From NCBI GenBank assembly GCA_921293015.1, contig OV121092.1:34975764-35039763 (forward strand): a DNA stretch of 64,000 bases, given 5' to 3'. The position numbers and the translations under genes are program-made. Each line of letters opens with the position of its first letter. Position 1 is the stretch's first letter. The stretch is from Phorcus lineatus. Lineage: Eukaryota; Mollusca; Gastropoda; Trochida; Trochidae. Under the pieces are notes generated by a model. The model saw only the letters and a list, made by a program, of their open reading frames with translations, ran no database searches and was not told the DNA's origin. Positions 22,801 to 34,700 of this stretch are shown here, piece by piece.

Positions 22801-25800
22801 AGGCTTGGAAGAAATGTTTATTGATATTCAAATATTCAAAGTTAACAAACCTCTATATGAAACTAAGTCAACATAGTTATTCAAGCCATTCTAAGCAATA
22901 GATTTCCAGTCTAGAATTACGTGAGACCCATCCTTAGCTACATGAAGGTTATATCCATCAATAAAAGGTACCAAACCGAAAGGACCTATCAGTTAAAAGC
23001 ACTAAGCTGTACGAACCTTTTATTAAGTAGACTGGGTATTTGTACTCAGTCCCATCATAGCCCAAAACCTCGAGGTAAATATTGGCGGTGAAATGCCATT
23101 GCTCCATTTCATAGAATTGGAGAACTATCTCATTGTTGTCTGTGTCAAAGTCCTGGAAAGAATCAACTAAATGGTTAACATAAATATGGAACATTTAATA
23201 GGTCTGATTATTGACCCACAATGTAATATCGCAATAGCTTTTGCTCTTTGAATACCAAACCTCTAACCCATTTTAGAAATTTTTTATCAACAGGATAGCA
23301 TTATTTACTATATTAAAAAATCCAACCAGCAGGGTAATCATCCACATAAAATATTCTACAACTTCTATCAACAAAAGTAAAATTGTTGGTATTCCAACAT
23401 ATCCTCAAAACTACATACACAATTTCAGACCTACATTTATTTTGCACTCCATCAGGTCTTCAGTCTTGTTGCCTGGGTAGATCATACGCTGATTGCCGAC
23501 ATTGAAGAAGATCCTCTTCACCATGGGAACCTTGGAGACCGTGCACTTGAGAGTGATTCTCCTGTCTCCCATCGAGGCTGTGTTGTTGGTGCACTTGACA
23601 GTTGGTTCGTCTGGAATAAAACCACATGTCCTCATTTCTATTGCTCCTAGAAGGAGTCATTGGGGAATTTGCCAAGCCTTTTGGCTTCATGTCCTGTAAC
23701 TTTTCAGAGTGGGCATTCAACTACCATTGTAAAAGATTTCATCTATCTAGAACTGGTCAAAAGAACAACCAGGATGTCTTTCCACAAGGGCTACAATCCA
23801 TTGTATCCAGTTCTTTGCATGATATTGTAACGAACATAAATATCACAATGTTTATACCATCACAAATCATTTGAAATATCTTCCGGTGGAAAAAAGAACA
23901 GTATTTGTAAAAGCAACGAAGCGTTACCATCAACATTTTCTCAACTAATACTTAATACTGTGTTTTAATGAGTCTACAATCACAGCATCAAGGAAATTGG
24001 AAAAGGGTAGGCATAAACTTTTTGTAATTGTTTTCGCCAAAATAATCAAAATACTTGACTTACTATACTCAACAACAAAAGAGAAACATCTTATTTTTTT
24101 AAATTGGGGCGGCCCTTTATCCCCTTGTTGACCATATAAGCAACCAAGGTGTTAATATTTTCATTATGTTGACAAGTTTAAGAAATTCAACTTACCAACG
24201 ATTCCTTCCAGAATAACAGAGTTTGAGGAAACTTCTGGAAAACTGGCCGTAACTCCATCAGGCACAGCGACTCCAGCTTTGCAAACTAACTTCTTGCCAA
24301 ACATCTGATGATTAAAATTTAACATGGCTGTAACGGCCCCCTTGTAGGATCTGCGTGGGTGAGCACTGCCTTCGTCCAAGATGGCATTCATATCACCATT
24401 GATAACGTCATTTCCCATCATCAGCGTAACAACAGGTTCTGGGTTACTGCCAAATGCTTCACACCCTACTGATACACTTCCAGCTTTGAACTCAAGCTTA
24501 TCGCCGTCGTTTTCAACGACACTATCTTTAACTTTCATTTCAACTCGGTCGACACCACCTGGAACCAGAATGTGCATATTGAGTTCATGTTCATATCAAG
24601 TTCATTTTCATATCAAGTTCATTTTCATATCAAGTTCATGATCATATCAAGTTCATGACCATATCAAGTTCATGACCATATCAATTTAATGTTCATAACA
24701 AGTTCATATTCAAAGTCAAAATAAAGCTGAGCAAGTACATTTCCTGATCTTAACCCAACACAGTATATCCCATACTAAATCCAATTTGTCCTTTCATCCA
24801 TTTCAAAATCTTGACTTTATTCTGAGCATCACTTATATAAAATTAGTGGCCTGCAAACAGGGAAATCTTTTGTGAAAAATGTATTTGTGTAAGTAATTAG
24901 AATGCACCAGGATACATATTTCATCGCTTCCCACCTATCAAGTAACACATGATATCAGAGTACCATTGCCTCTAAGTATCGGTTACCTTTTCTTATGATT
25001 TTGATTCTGTCAAGGTAGCCGACTGCCTTAAAAAGCGGCTAATTTGGAAAACTCACATCTCACGATATGAAAAACATTTAAAAGCAAATTTGGCTGTAAC
25101 ATTATCTGCTTAAAACTATATTCTTTTGGGATAAGTAGACATAAATGGTAAACAATTCAAGGAAACAGTCGTGAGAGATTCCTTGATTCAATTCACTTCT
25201 TTTGCATGGAAGGTTAACAATCCATGTACATTGGAGCTTCGATAACAATGGAATTGTAGCACACTTCATGCTAAGAATATTTCGAAAATTAACCTTTATG
25301 AAAAAAATAATTAACTAAACTAAAGTAATAAAGAGACAACTAAAGTTCCTTTCAACTGATTCACATTTCCTGTAACTCATGAATGATTTGGCATCAAAGT
25401 TGCTTTAATCATTAACTCCTTATTGGTATTAAACTAAAGGTTGTTTAGTATCTTGCGTGTTTGATGACAACTTACCCAAAACCATCACTGGGGCTGTAAC
25501 TTTCTCATCTGTAGCAACACCAGTGGATGTTTTCACTTGGCAAATAAATTCCCCATCAATGTCAGCAGTGACTGCAAACAAAACCTTTTCATGACAAAAA
25601 CTTTTGGAAGAACTTATCTGCAATTAAGTTTATCTTGCTGATGGCAATAAGCACATATTATTATCCAATAAATTTAAAACATGTATATGTTAATGTGGTT
25701 ACGAGCAGTCACTGTTATATTCTCCTAATATTCCAACTATCATCATCAAGGTACAAGAAGCATATAACTTTAAGTAACAGAAGGTTTTGAATTTAATGTG

Positions 25801-28800
25801 TCTTTGATGCTTATAAAAACACTATCGCAAATCATTGCATTAAACTTGCATATTCATCCCGAAATGCAAAAACATGCACAAAACCAGGAATGTATGATGT
25901 TTGCAACTTTTCCCTGAAGAGGGTGCTGCATTTAAGGCAGGAAAATTTAATCCGGGGAGCACGGCATGAATTGGACTACAATAGACTGGCACAAATTATA
26001 TCTTAAGTTGAAAATAACCCGGTTACAGTGGTACTAAGGGCTTACCTGAAGAGATGGTTATTGTGACCGAGCAAACTGGGTTAAAATCGAATTCCAAATT
26101 GTATCCATTTTCTTTATACTTTGGCACCAAGCTGCCTTGTTCAGAGACGGTGTCTTCTTGTCCTGACTTGGCATTCTTGTGGATAATATGAAGAATATAG
26201 CCAGCCATAAAAAGTGGTCCCTTATTGACAGCACATTTGAAAGTGATTGAATCACCCTCTTTCACGTAAGCTTTTGGGGCGACCTCGAAATGTGGTTCAT
26301 AAGGTTGAGATTTAACACCTTCAAAGAATAAGAAAAGAAACATTAATTTATGTTGATATAGTTCCATTTGCATACTTCAGAAAAATCAATACAAGCAATG
26401 ATCACTCACAGAGTTGGTAGACTTTGTTTTATTTACCAGCTACAATGTCTGAAAGGTAAATGGAGGAAAAGTACAATTGCTTTAGTGAACACTGTACATT
26501 AGTGATTTTACTCACTTTTTCATCAAATCAATCTAATCAGGCAGACTATAAAAAAGAGTTATGTCTTCAGTTGTCATGTCAAACTGGCAAATGTCAATGT
26601 ACAGATTAGGTTATTCCAAACACCAAATGGTTGACGTATGTTAGTCCATGCTGGTTTCGAATACACCAAAAAGAACGGCTACAAGGATACGATTTATTGG
26701 CAATGCAAGAAGCACACACAAGGTTGCTACAAGGTTGCCAAGCAACCTTAAATACCAAGAATGATCTCCCGGTCAAGTTTGGAAGAGCACATAATCATGA
26801 ATCCGATACTCAATATATTAAGTCTTTTCTTCAAAGAGTGAGGAAACGTTGCAGAGAAGAAGTGACACTCATGTCCCACCTTGTACATTTAGATTAAGAA
26901 TTGTGCATAGAAGTTGTAATAAAGTGTGCAATAGTGGTCATGATTGTGCTATACTTCCTGTTTTATGCGACAGTGCTATTCTATCTTTCTATTCTATATA
27001 ATTGAAATATTTAGAAATTTTTAGAAAACTATATTGATTAAAATAGTGTGCAGAATTAGTGCTATGTTTATGTGCTATATATTGTTGAATTCTTTCCATT
27101 GAAAATGTAATATATATCAGTACAACCAATATATTGAAATTTGAATTGAATGTATGGTTTATTAAAAAAAATGTTGAATAAAATATCATGAAGTGATTTA
27201 CATCTCGTTTTGCTGCTGACCTGACTAGCGAATGTACTATATAACTGTATGTAATGACCAGTATAGTCTTGAAACAGACTATAGCTAATCCCTCTATAGA
27301 AATTCCAATTAACACTTTGGTTACGCTTGCATGCATATTTCACTTTTGACTAAACCGATTTAGGCCAGTTGTAAAAAATTAACATTGATCTATTGTGTGT
27401 TTAGACAAAAGAAAAAACAGCCTCATCTAATAAACCCAATTAGTTTTTCTATTTAAATGAATGTAATAGTTATATAATAATTCAACCATTTTAAAGCTGA
27501 AGAGCTAACTAGCCATCTTAATGAAATATTTTAAGTGTCTCATAGGAAATTCCTGGACAGATACTATGCGACATACATATCTTTTTGAGGAAGACAAGGA
27601 ATTTTAAAGGTTTTTTTACTTCTTTATCAGACTGATAGCAATGTTTTTATTCAGAATTTCTTCTAAGCATGTACATTGTAGCACTTAGATTGTTTTCACA
27701 TTTTCTTTCTTTATTTTTTCATGGAGAGTCAACTAGCACTGAAGAAGTAAGAACTGCACCAATGACAATTTCCCATGTTATGACAGTTTTTTCTCCATTA
27801 AAAGGAAATAAATAAGGAGGATAAAAATTCCACACATATCTTGCCACAGCTGGCAATGACAGCAGCGTGATTTACTGCTTAAAATGAAGGACGTTAACTT
27901 TGATGATTACAAACATGACCCTGAAAGTATATTTTAATGAGTAGCTTAAATAAGCATGACAAGAGTTTGCAAATGTTAAGTTACTTTACATAAAATGAAA
28001 AGTATGTGCAAGCTAAGGACTTCTACATGTTAGGTGGAGCGGAACGTTGGTTTAGACCGTTATGAGTGGGTGTGTTCATTAAAGCGTGACTAGTGACCTT
28101 TGAGCTATCAACATCATGAAATTGATGCATTTATCATCCCCGTTTGCTTTTGAATTCTGCAAATGCTTACTTCCTCAAATTGCTACTGGACAATAAATTA
28201 TATCATGTTTTTTTACTTCTGTCTTACCTATAGGTGTTATGCCCCTAAAAGATTGTTATAATAATGATTACACTGTATTAGTATCAAAAATATTTTCTTA
28301 TATTTTCGTCTTTATCAGATTTGTAGTAATTTCTGTGTTTGAAAAATTATAAACTAAATTGATTTTGTAAATATTAAGTAAAAAACAGGAAAACATCAAA
28401 TTTTACAATATATATCTGAAAAATTTGGTAAATTTCCAAGGAAATGCTACATTAAATGCATGGATATTCCCATTTCTTTTGTTTATCCCTATTTCAGTGT
28501 TAGAAATTAACAGGAAATAGTGTATGGTCACCAATTTCAACTTGAGTAAGATGATATTCTGACAATCCTACATAATCAGTATCGCTTTCACAAGCATTTC
28601 AGACAGGAAATGATAAATTGTTGTACCTTAATAAGAGTCTTACTTTCAGCATATTGAAAAATATAATATAACATATATATAACTAATAAACAATGATACC
28701 ATTACTACAAAATAAATTTAAGGACTTTATCACACTCAATGTAGCCTAAAAGGGATAGGATATTTTCTAAATGTGGTTAGATTATTTTAATGATATAGAT

Positions 28801-29737
28801 AAAGATGTGTGAATTTATAGTTGAAACTAACATGCATTTTGAATGTAAAAAATATTGAATCCAGTCATGTTGCCCACAGATGTATGACTAATCAAAATGA
28901 GTAATTTGATATTGAGAAATCATAGAGAACGTTCATGAAATTTGGAAATGAGCTATGTTTATTTGCTCCAAAGATGAATGAACAATTCATTACATTACCT
29001 GGAAGTAAGACTTATTCATAGTTTAAACTCGCTTAAAATAACTTTTTTTGAAGCGTTTGTCAAACTAATTCATTGCAGACAGTTTAATTCAATCAATTCC
29101 ATAACTGACCTATTCGTCTTTCAGGAAGCCATGGGCCATGATTGTGGATAAGGCTTACTGGAGATTACTGCTTGCGTAAGAGGATAGCTTATAAATGTTG
29201 AAACAACATCGGGGTCACGCGAAGTTTGTACATGTAAGATGTTATAAACTAATCACTGAACTGTTCTAGAACGGCGTTTTGCACTTTTGCAACACATGTT
29301 GTAAAACAAGCCTCACAAACCACTCCTTGTTCAGGTGACCCGCAAATAGCTAATATTGATCAGCGACATTGTTTTATTTAACGAGATTCTTCGATCACGT
29401 GTCCTACAACTTGCAGTTTAAATTACAGGTATAAGTACAAAGTTTCAACAATGTTATAAAAGTTATACTGTCATCAAAACAATGTTAAACTTCGTTCAAC
29501 GCTATTTCAACTCCGGAAAACAATGTAATACACTGTCCTACAAAGTATCCCACAAGCGAAACCGGTACGCTACCCATGATGGCGCGCGTTTAAACCGGCA
29601 GGTAAGCGCAGCCGCTTTTGAAACGCCGTAGAAAGATAAGTACAAAATGGCAACGGTAAATGATCATGAAATAGTTGACTATGTAAGTACTTACCTGCTA
29701 AAACGCAAAACACGATAGTTATTCCAAACGAATTCAT
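19711..29737 (-). CDS. GPI-anchored three-Ig-domain surface protein (seven coding exons)
   Basis: Exons on the minus strand are 29695-29737, 26046-26318, 25476-25571, 24196-24558, 23435-23610, 23017-23152 and 19711-19802. All junctions have GT-AG ends and matching phases (phase 1, except phase 0 between exons 5 and 6), giving 1,179 nt and 392 residues. Residues 1-15 (MNSFGITIVFCVLAG) are a signal peptide. Ig-like domain 1 spans ~20-137 (Cys43 and Cys116 in DIDGEFICQV), domain 2 ~139-255 (Cys170 in VGCEAFGSNPEP and Cys230 in KKLVCKAG), and domain 3 ~260-361 (Cys281, Cys314; the usual F-strand Cys is replaced in FTANIYLEV). Residues 364-392 begin NTSGATS and end in a hydrophobic tail, as in GPI signals. 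Glycosylation sequons lie at N267, N306 and N364. Expected role is adhesion or recognition at the cell surface; I do not recognise an ortholog. Confidence 0.75.
19803..23016 (-). other. Ig gene intron 6
   Basis: AT-rich and without a second strong exon. A 15-nt candidate micro-exon lies at 20824-20838. A duplicated word ggtagtttataagaagtctg occurs near 21478 and 21531. Confidence 0.4.
23017..23152 (-). CDS. Ig gene exon 6 (Ig domain 3, second part)
   Basis: The acceptor tttccag precedes gactttgacacag. The donor is taaaag-gttcgt, weaker than the others but in phase 1, matching the last exon. It encodes DFDTDNNEIVLQFYEMEQW and continues to YKYPVYLIK. Reading past the donor gives 19 more residues before a stop at 22958. 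Confidence 0.65.
23435..23610 (-). CDS. Ig gene exon 5 (Ig domain 3, first part)
   Basis: The acceptor ttttattccag precedes acgaaccaact. The donor chosen is aaat-gtaggt, which keeps the frame open into exon 6 (phase 0); the alternative one base pattern, gtag-gtctga, would put a stop into exon 6. It encodes DEPTVKCTNNTASMGDRRIT and LKCTVSKVPMVKR. Confidence 0.75.
24196..24558 (-). CDS. Ig gene exon 4 (Ig domain 2)
   Basis: The acceptor ctggttccag precedes gtggtgtcgacc; the donor is ggtaagttg. At 363 nt it is phase 1 to 1 and encodes one complete Ig-like domain with the C-x-A-x-G-S-N-P-E-P motif and a second Cys in KKLVCKAGVAVP. The upstream intron end is occupied by a short tandem repeat. Confidence 0.85.
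24581..24709. repeat. Tandem repeat, ~17-18-bp unit, about seven copies
   Basis: Units of the type tcatatcaagttcatttt or catgaccatatcaagtt run immediately upstream (minus-strand sense) of exon 4 of the Ig gene, starting only ~20 nt from its acceptor, where a branch point and pyrimidine tract would be expected. Confidence 0.8.
25476..25571 (-). CDS. Ig gene exon 3 (Ig domain 1, second part)
   Basis: The acceptor ttttgtttgcag precedes tcactgctgac; the donor is ggtaag. At 96 nt it is phase 1 to 1. It encodes VTADIDGEFICQVKTSTG, containing the D-x-G-x-F-x-C hallmark of the Ig F strand, so an intron splits the first Ig domain. Confidence 0.8.
26046..26318 (-). CDS. Ig gene exon 2 (Ig domain 1, first part)
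   Basis: The acceptor ttctttgaag precedes gtgttaaatc, and the donor is gtaag. At 273 nt it is phase 1 to phase 1. It encodes VKSQPYEPHFEVAPKAY, the B-strand Cys in ITFKCAVNKGP, and ends VCSVTITIS plus a split codon. Confidence 0.8.
26319..29694 (-). other. Ig gene intron 1
   Basis: A 3.4-kb intron between the signal-peptide exon and the first Ig exon, as is common for secreted and surface proteins. Apart from the FLYWCH remnant on the plus strand it is AT-rich and without exon-like sequence. Confidence 0.55.
26638..26897 (+). pseudogene. FLYWCH zinc-finger fragment (probably transposon-derived)
   Basis: Frame from 26638 reads MLVHAGFEYTKKNGYKDT then IYWQCKKHTQGCYKVAKQP and stops at 26749-26751. 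The matching distal part, GRAHNHESD, continues in the frame that runs to 26897. The spacing F-x-Y ... Y-W-x-C ... G-C ... H-N-H fits FLYWCH fingers, which are found at the N-terminus of some Mutator-like transposases and in metazoan FLYWCH proteins. The frame change before the histidines and isolation in an intron, antisense to the Ig gene, mark it as a decayed fragment. No transposase core was found nearby. Confidence 0.5.
29695..29737 (-). CDS. Ig gene exon 1 (signal peptide)
   Basis: The start ATG lies in ataatgaattcg, 43 nt of coding end in gca-g followed by gtaagtac, a strong donor. It encodes MNSFGITIVFCVLA plus the first base of a Gly codon (phase 1). The hydrophobic core ITIVFCVLA is typical of secretion signals. 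Confidence 0.7.
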
Positions 29738-29789
29738 TATTCCGGGTTGCAGCAACTTTACACTACAGACAACTGTCCCGCTTCTACCT

Positions 29790-29860
29790 GGATGACGACT
29801 GTGACGTCACAAAAGTAGTCCTCGAACTATTTTCTGTCCTTTGCCTTTATATATCCTTGT
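29790..29860 (-). promoter_or_regulatory. Core promoter of the Ig gene (TATA box, CRE)
   Basis: On the minus strand tatataaagg (29844-29853) lies ~107 bp upstream of the start codon, placing transcription start near 29815-29820 and giving an ~80-nt leader. A full palindromic CRE gtgacgtcac lies at 29801-29810, inside or at the start of the leader. Confidence 0.5.
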
Positions 29861-31690
29861 ATGACAGACGAGTAATTTTCACTATGCGACTGGACTGGAG
29901 TATTGCTCGCTTGGAAATGAGGATAGTCGGGGCTTTTCTATTAACGAATGGATACAATATCTTAATCGGATTATCCCTGCCCAGAGATTATCGGCAATTA
30001 ACCGACTGGTGATTGAGAATGTGCGATGACTGACGGACACTTTTATTGTTTTAAGTAGATATAGCAATGCTCGGGCAATAGATGACGTTTTCTTTGAATA
30101 GATTTTCTCGCCCAAGGGCAATTTCTTAAAATGCATGTGATTATATTACTCAGCGACGACCTTGTCACGTGATCGTTATAAAACCTGTTGAATTTTCTGT
30201 TCATACGATGGTTTTATTCTTCACTAAGATATTTGTATAGTTGTTTTGAACGATTTATTTGTTTTTAAACGAATGGCAGGAGACAAATAAATATTAAATT
30301 TCATTTTCGTTTTATGATTTACTTTGACGTTCGATATAGGCTACCTATATCATAGCAATTCAAATTGACAATGCCCATTCAACGGACAAATATTCGTGAG
30401 ATGAACTCCAAGCACTCGTTCAAAAGTCATCGGGACGAATGCTACACGGTCAAATATCGCCTAAAACAAAATCAATAGTTCTTATGTATTACAGCGATGA
30501 CAAATTTCGCCTGGACGCAAATTATTAATATTCCCTCATGATAATCGATTGTTGTATAAACACGTGTTATGAGAAGATCAATGACTTTGACAAACACTTC
30601 TTTGAATCAGCTATCTGACGATTTCCTGATTGTATAAATCTAGTCTACATTCAAATTCCTGCATGCATGAGCGTTATCGCGTGATAATTGTACTGGTGTT
30701 TACATTCACACACATACATACATAAAATGTACTTTATGATTTTATTGTATTGGGTGATGAAATAATAAATGATATCTCTTATAATGTAAACATATACAGT
30801 CCATATCATGGCTATTTTTATCATGTCATTATGTGTAACATATGTAATTCAAGTTGAACTAAGTCAAAAAGTGCTTTATTTGGCCCGGACTAAATCACAA
30901 TATTATATTACATCAAGTCTCCTAATCTCGAAACGTTTGGATACCAAAACATTTTACTACTGATCATAAAGGCTTTGCATGAATTGAAATAAAAAGAGAA
31001 TATTTATAGAAAAGGGTTGATTTCGTTATAATTATTAACTATTGTATATCGAAATAATCAACTTAAAACACAGCTAAATCGACACATACTTTCAATAATA
31101 GATACGCGTGTAGAGACATATCCAAGAATATGATTAAGCTATGATGAAGATAAATCGATTTTTTTCGTTTTGTATGACTTATCGCAAAATACAGTTCAAC
31201 GTTTTGATAATATCTTTTTTTAATTATTTCAGGGAATAGCAATTTCACAAATTAAGCCCCTGCCGAAATCCCTAAAACTAACTATTACTTTCAGCTTAGG
31301 TAATAAGCTTTAGCATAAACCAACATTTTCAACGAGATTATCCCGAACATAAACACATAGCAATTGATGAAGTAGCTGCCGCCAAAATGTAAGTCACGTG
31401 ACCAAAAGTCTTCACGCGGTCAGTGAACCGTGACACGAAACCTGTCACACCGGATAACGTCACGGTCGAATGATTTGTATTTCAAACGTTTGAATCTGCG
31501 AAGGAGTCAGTTATAACTGCCCTGAAGCAGGATTTTAAAAGGGAACAGTAGCAAGTCTATAAATTAAAAGAACTTTCAAGTGCCTCGGGTAAAGGAAACG
31601 ATGACAGGCTGATTTATGACATGTTGCATTCAATATTTACTTATACTTGATTGCAGCTAATGCTGTAGTCAAAGAAAATCTGGAGCATGC
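29861..31690. other. Upstream intergenic region with E-box motifs
   Basis: No exon is supported. gtcacgtgat (30164-30173) is followed by ttataaaacc on the plus strand, resembling a divergent promoter, and a full palindrome gtcacgtgac lies at 31393-31402 in a GC-richer patch. These are USF/TFE-type sites, but only short peptides follow. Confidence 0.35.
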
Positions 31691-31691
31691 G

Positions 31692-31712
31692 CATCATCAT
31701 CACAACCACCAC

Positions 31713-31743
<31 letters not shown>
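31692..31743. repeat. (CAT)n microsatellite
   Basis: Imperfect then pure cat/tca trinucleotide repeat, the longest uninterrupted part being ~30 bp. Confidence 0.9.
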
Positions 31744-31745
<2 letters not shown>

Positions 31746-34700
31746 TTTGAAAGATGTGACGTTTGGTTGTCCGATATCAGCATCTATGTCTCCATTGTAC
31801 TCCATATGGCTGTTTCATAAACACGATTTTGTTTCGGTAACTCTGTATAATATATAATAGAGATTTATAATATTTATCAAAGTAAAAAAAATCGTTACCC
31901 TTTTGACGATTAACAAACAATTTAATTAAATAAGGAAATTGTAAAATTGTAAATCAGTAGAAAGTGTTCTCTATTCATCTCACCAATTTCTAAATTCCCT
32001 TCAAGGAAGCAATATAACAGAGAATGGGGGTAGCCCCACTCCCCCCTTAGACCTGCCACTGACCTATATGCTATGGGTGAGAATGGTATTTCTTTCTTTC
32101 TGCATCATTCAGATGCATTTTACATATTAACCTTACCAGCTTCTTCTTGATGTTGAACATGTATGCAAAGTCTCGTCTGTAAACCACGAACATGAGTCAG
32201 AAATGACAATCATCTGTATCTGACTCATTGTATAATTAGGTGAAGATGATATCACGAGTAATGTAAACATTGTCTTTATAAGGCCTTCAAACCTCACCAA
32301 AGGAGACCCGTCAGAAAATATCACCTTATTCCACATCACGAAATCATTTGTGTTTCTAGTTTTCCATGGCGTTATACATGACAAACTCTATCTTCATCTC
32401 TCACTTGTATTCTGTTGTTTATTTCCAAGATCCTTTCATGAAAAGGAAACTTATTTTATTTCGAACACTCTGTTTGGTAATATGAAATTGTTTTATTTAT
32501 ATCCCTTTCCCTTTTAGGGACGACAAGAAACGTATTAAATCATACAAATTTCGTAAATATTGGATAATTACATCTCCTGCATAATTAATGTAAATAATAC
32601 CAATAAACTGTTTGATTGGCATTTGATAAGGAAGACAATTGTATGTTATGGATGACAAACTTCTTTGTATGCAAGTGTGACGAAAATGGTTACCTCCCAT
32701 GTCTAAACATCCCAAAATTCAGACGCGTTAAAACAATATAAAATCTGGTTGGGTGCAATTTGGTTCAGTGTACTGGTACCTTTCTGTACTAATGGACTTG
32801 TCCAAGAGAATTGACACAAACATATATAGATAAAATAAATTGATTGTCAATTAACTATCATCATCTTCCTCTGTAAAATTACAGTTCATGTACCTCCAAC
32901 CTCATTTCAAGGACATTCGCTTACTTAAAAAATACTAAGATTGTTTATCTTTTGAATAATGTTGCCAAAAAAGGTAATTTATATCACCATTTATAAAAGA
33001 AATAAAGTACGGAGGCCATAAGGTCGCATCACCAGGAAGATTTAATTACGTGACAAATCATGAGATAAAAGGTCGTTGATTGAAATACAGAAGTGTATCC
33101 TTATTTGACGTATTGGAAACAGTCTAGCAGAAGCGAAGTGTCTTATTCTCTCGTGAATCGCCTGATAACGATAAAGGCTTTCAGGCGACAAGAGCACTTA
33201 ACTTGAGAGGGCATCTATTTAAGCCGATCCACTTGGGATGAAAGCGAGGCGTATCAATTGTATTGGGTTGTGGCATAGATCCATTCACTGGAGATTGTAG
33301 ACTGTCACATAGTCTCGTGTTACTATATTTGTCTCTCAATTGTTCCTGCAAAATTGCATATAATTATGCAGAGTCTTTAATAATAAGAATGTTGTCAACT
33401 TCAATCGAAGAAGAATAATCCTTGGAAAGATATCTGGCTCTGTCATGAATTTCCGATCGTATCAGAAATGAATGGATAGAAATAACCACAATGGTAATAT
33501 AATGGTGTTATGTTATGTTTCACTTCGAAATTCTTATTTATGTAAAGAAATTGAAACTTATCGTTTGTTATCGTTTGTAATATAGTGAATGAGGAAAAAA
33601 ACAACATATACATATCCTTACTTAAAGGCACCTCTGTATTTTGCGCAAACGTCACGTCTGCTCAAATTATATTTGCCCTTTAAAGTCTTCCTGAGAGAAA
33701 CTATTCTTAATTAGCGACACATGAATGTGGGTTTGCCTTGTTGCTAAATTTGGCACACACGTTACACCCCCTCTCACTACAGAAGTCCTGGGAAGTTTCT
33801 ATGATTCGTCTCTCTTTTGTTTCTGGTATGTATACTTTATCAACTTTATGAAAGCAAACTCATATTACCCACCTTGCATTCATTTAGACGTTGTTTGCGA
33901 TGTGTAAGGCTCGTGAAACATTAAAGGTTCAAAGGCGCTCGCGAACATCCCTTGAAATTCTCTATTACTGAACGCAGAGCTCGGCTAAGATTTTCGAAGC
34001 CATCTTAGATATTGGCAACCTCATATTAATATGTTAGTTGCGACGTTCTAAGCTTAGATAAGTCCCAACATCGAGTGCTTTAGAACCAGGAGAGCACCTG
34101 GATATACATGGACATTTATGATTCCATGATGTTCGAATTTTAATCAAATCTTCCAGCTATACATCACATCATCCTGAAATGTTATTTGAATTGATGACCA
34201 TTGCCACATTTGCCATAGTACTTACCACGTGACTTGATGGTAGCATGCACGTGAAAGGAATATTTGACCTTATATGCGCATTTTACACACGTTCAAAGAA
34301 TTCTTTCGTGAATACGAATAAATTGACGGATGGATGCATCGTATAAATAATTCATATTCACGGACAATGTACCGACGGTATTTTGATTATCCGGATAAAG
34401 ACATATCACCAAGCTAATAAGAATGATCACCAATGTCAAATGTGAATAGCATTCTAATCGAGGTCTTTTTTCATATTCATGCAAAATTCTTTCTTCTCTT
34501 ATCCATAGGGGTGTAGATATTGTTTATTTGAAATTTGTTTTTCGTTAACCTAACAAACAACATTTTAAAGGATAAAGATGAGGTATTTTCGCTCCTTCAT
34601 AAATTCATATACTAACCTCTATCCATTTTTCGGTTCAGAAATGTAGAAGCCTGATTGGATGCCGTCAAAGTTAGTTGTACAATAACCGACGCCGTTTGAA

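Noticed and set aside
30164-30250. Divergent promoter with E-box and TATA-like ttataaaa driving a plus-strand gene
   Set aside because: Only a ten-codon frame follows and no donor or further exon was found; kept only as a note in the intergenic entry.
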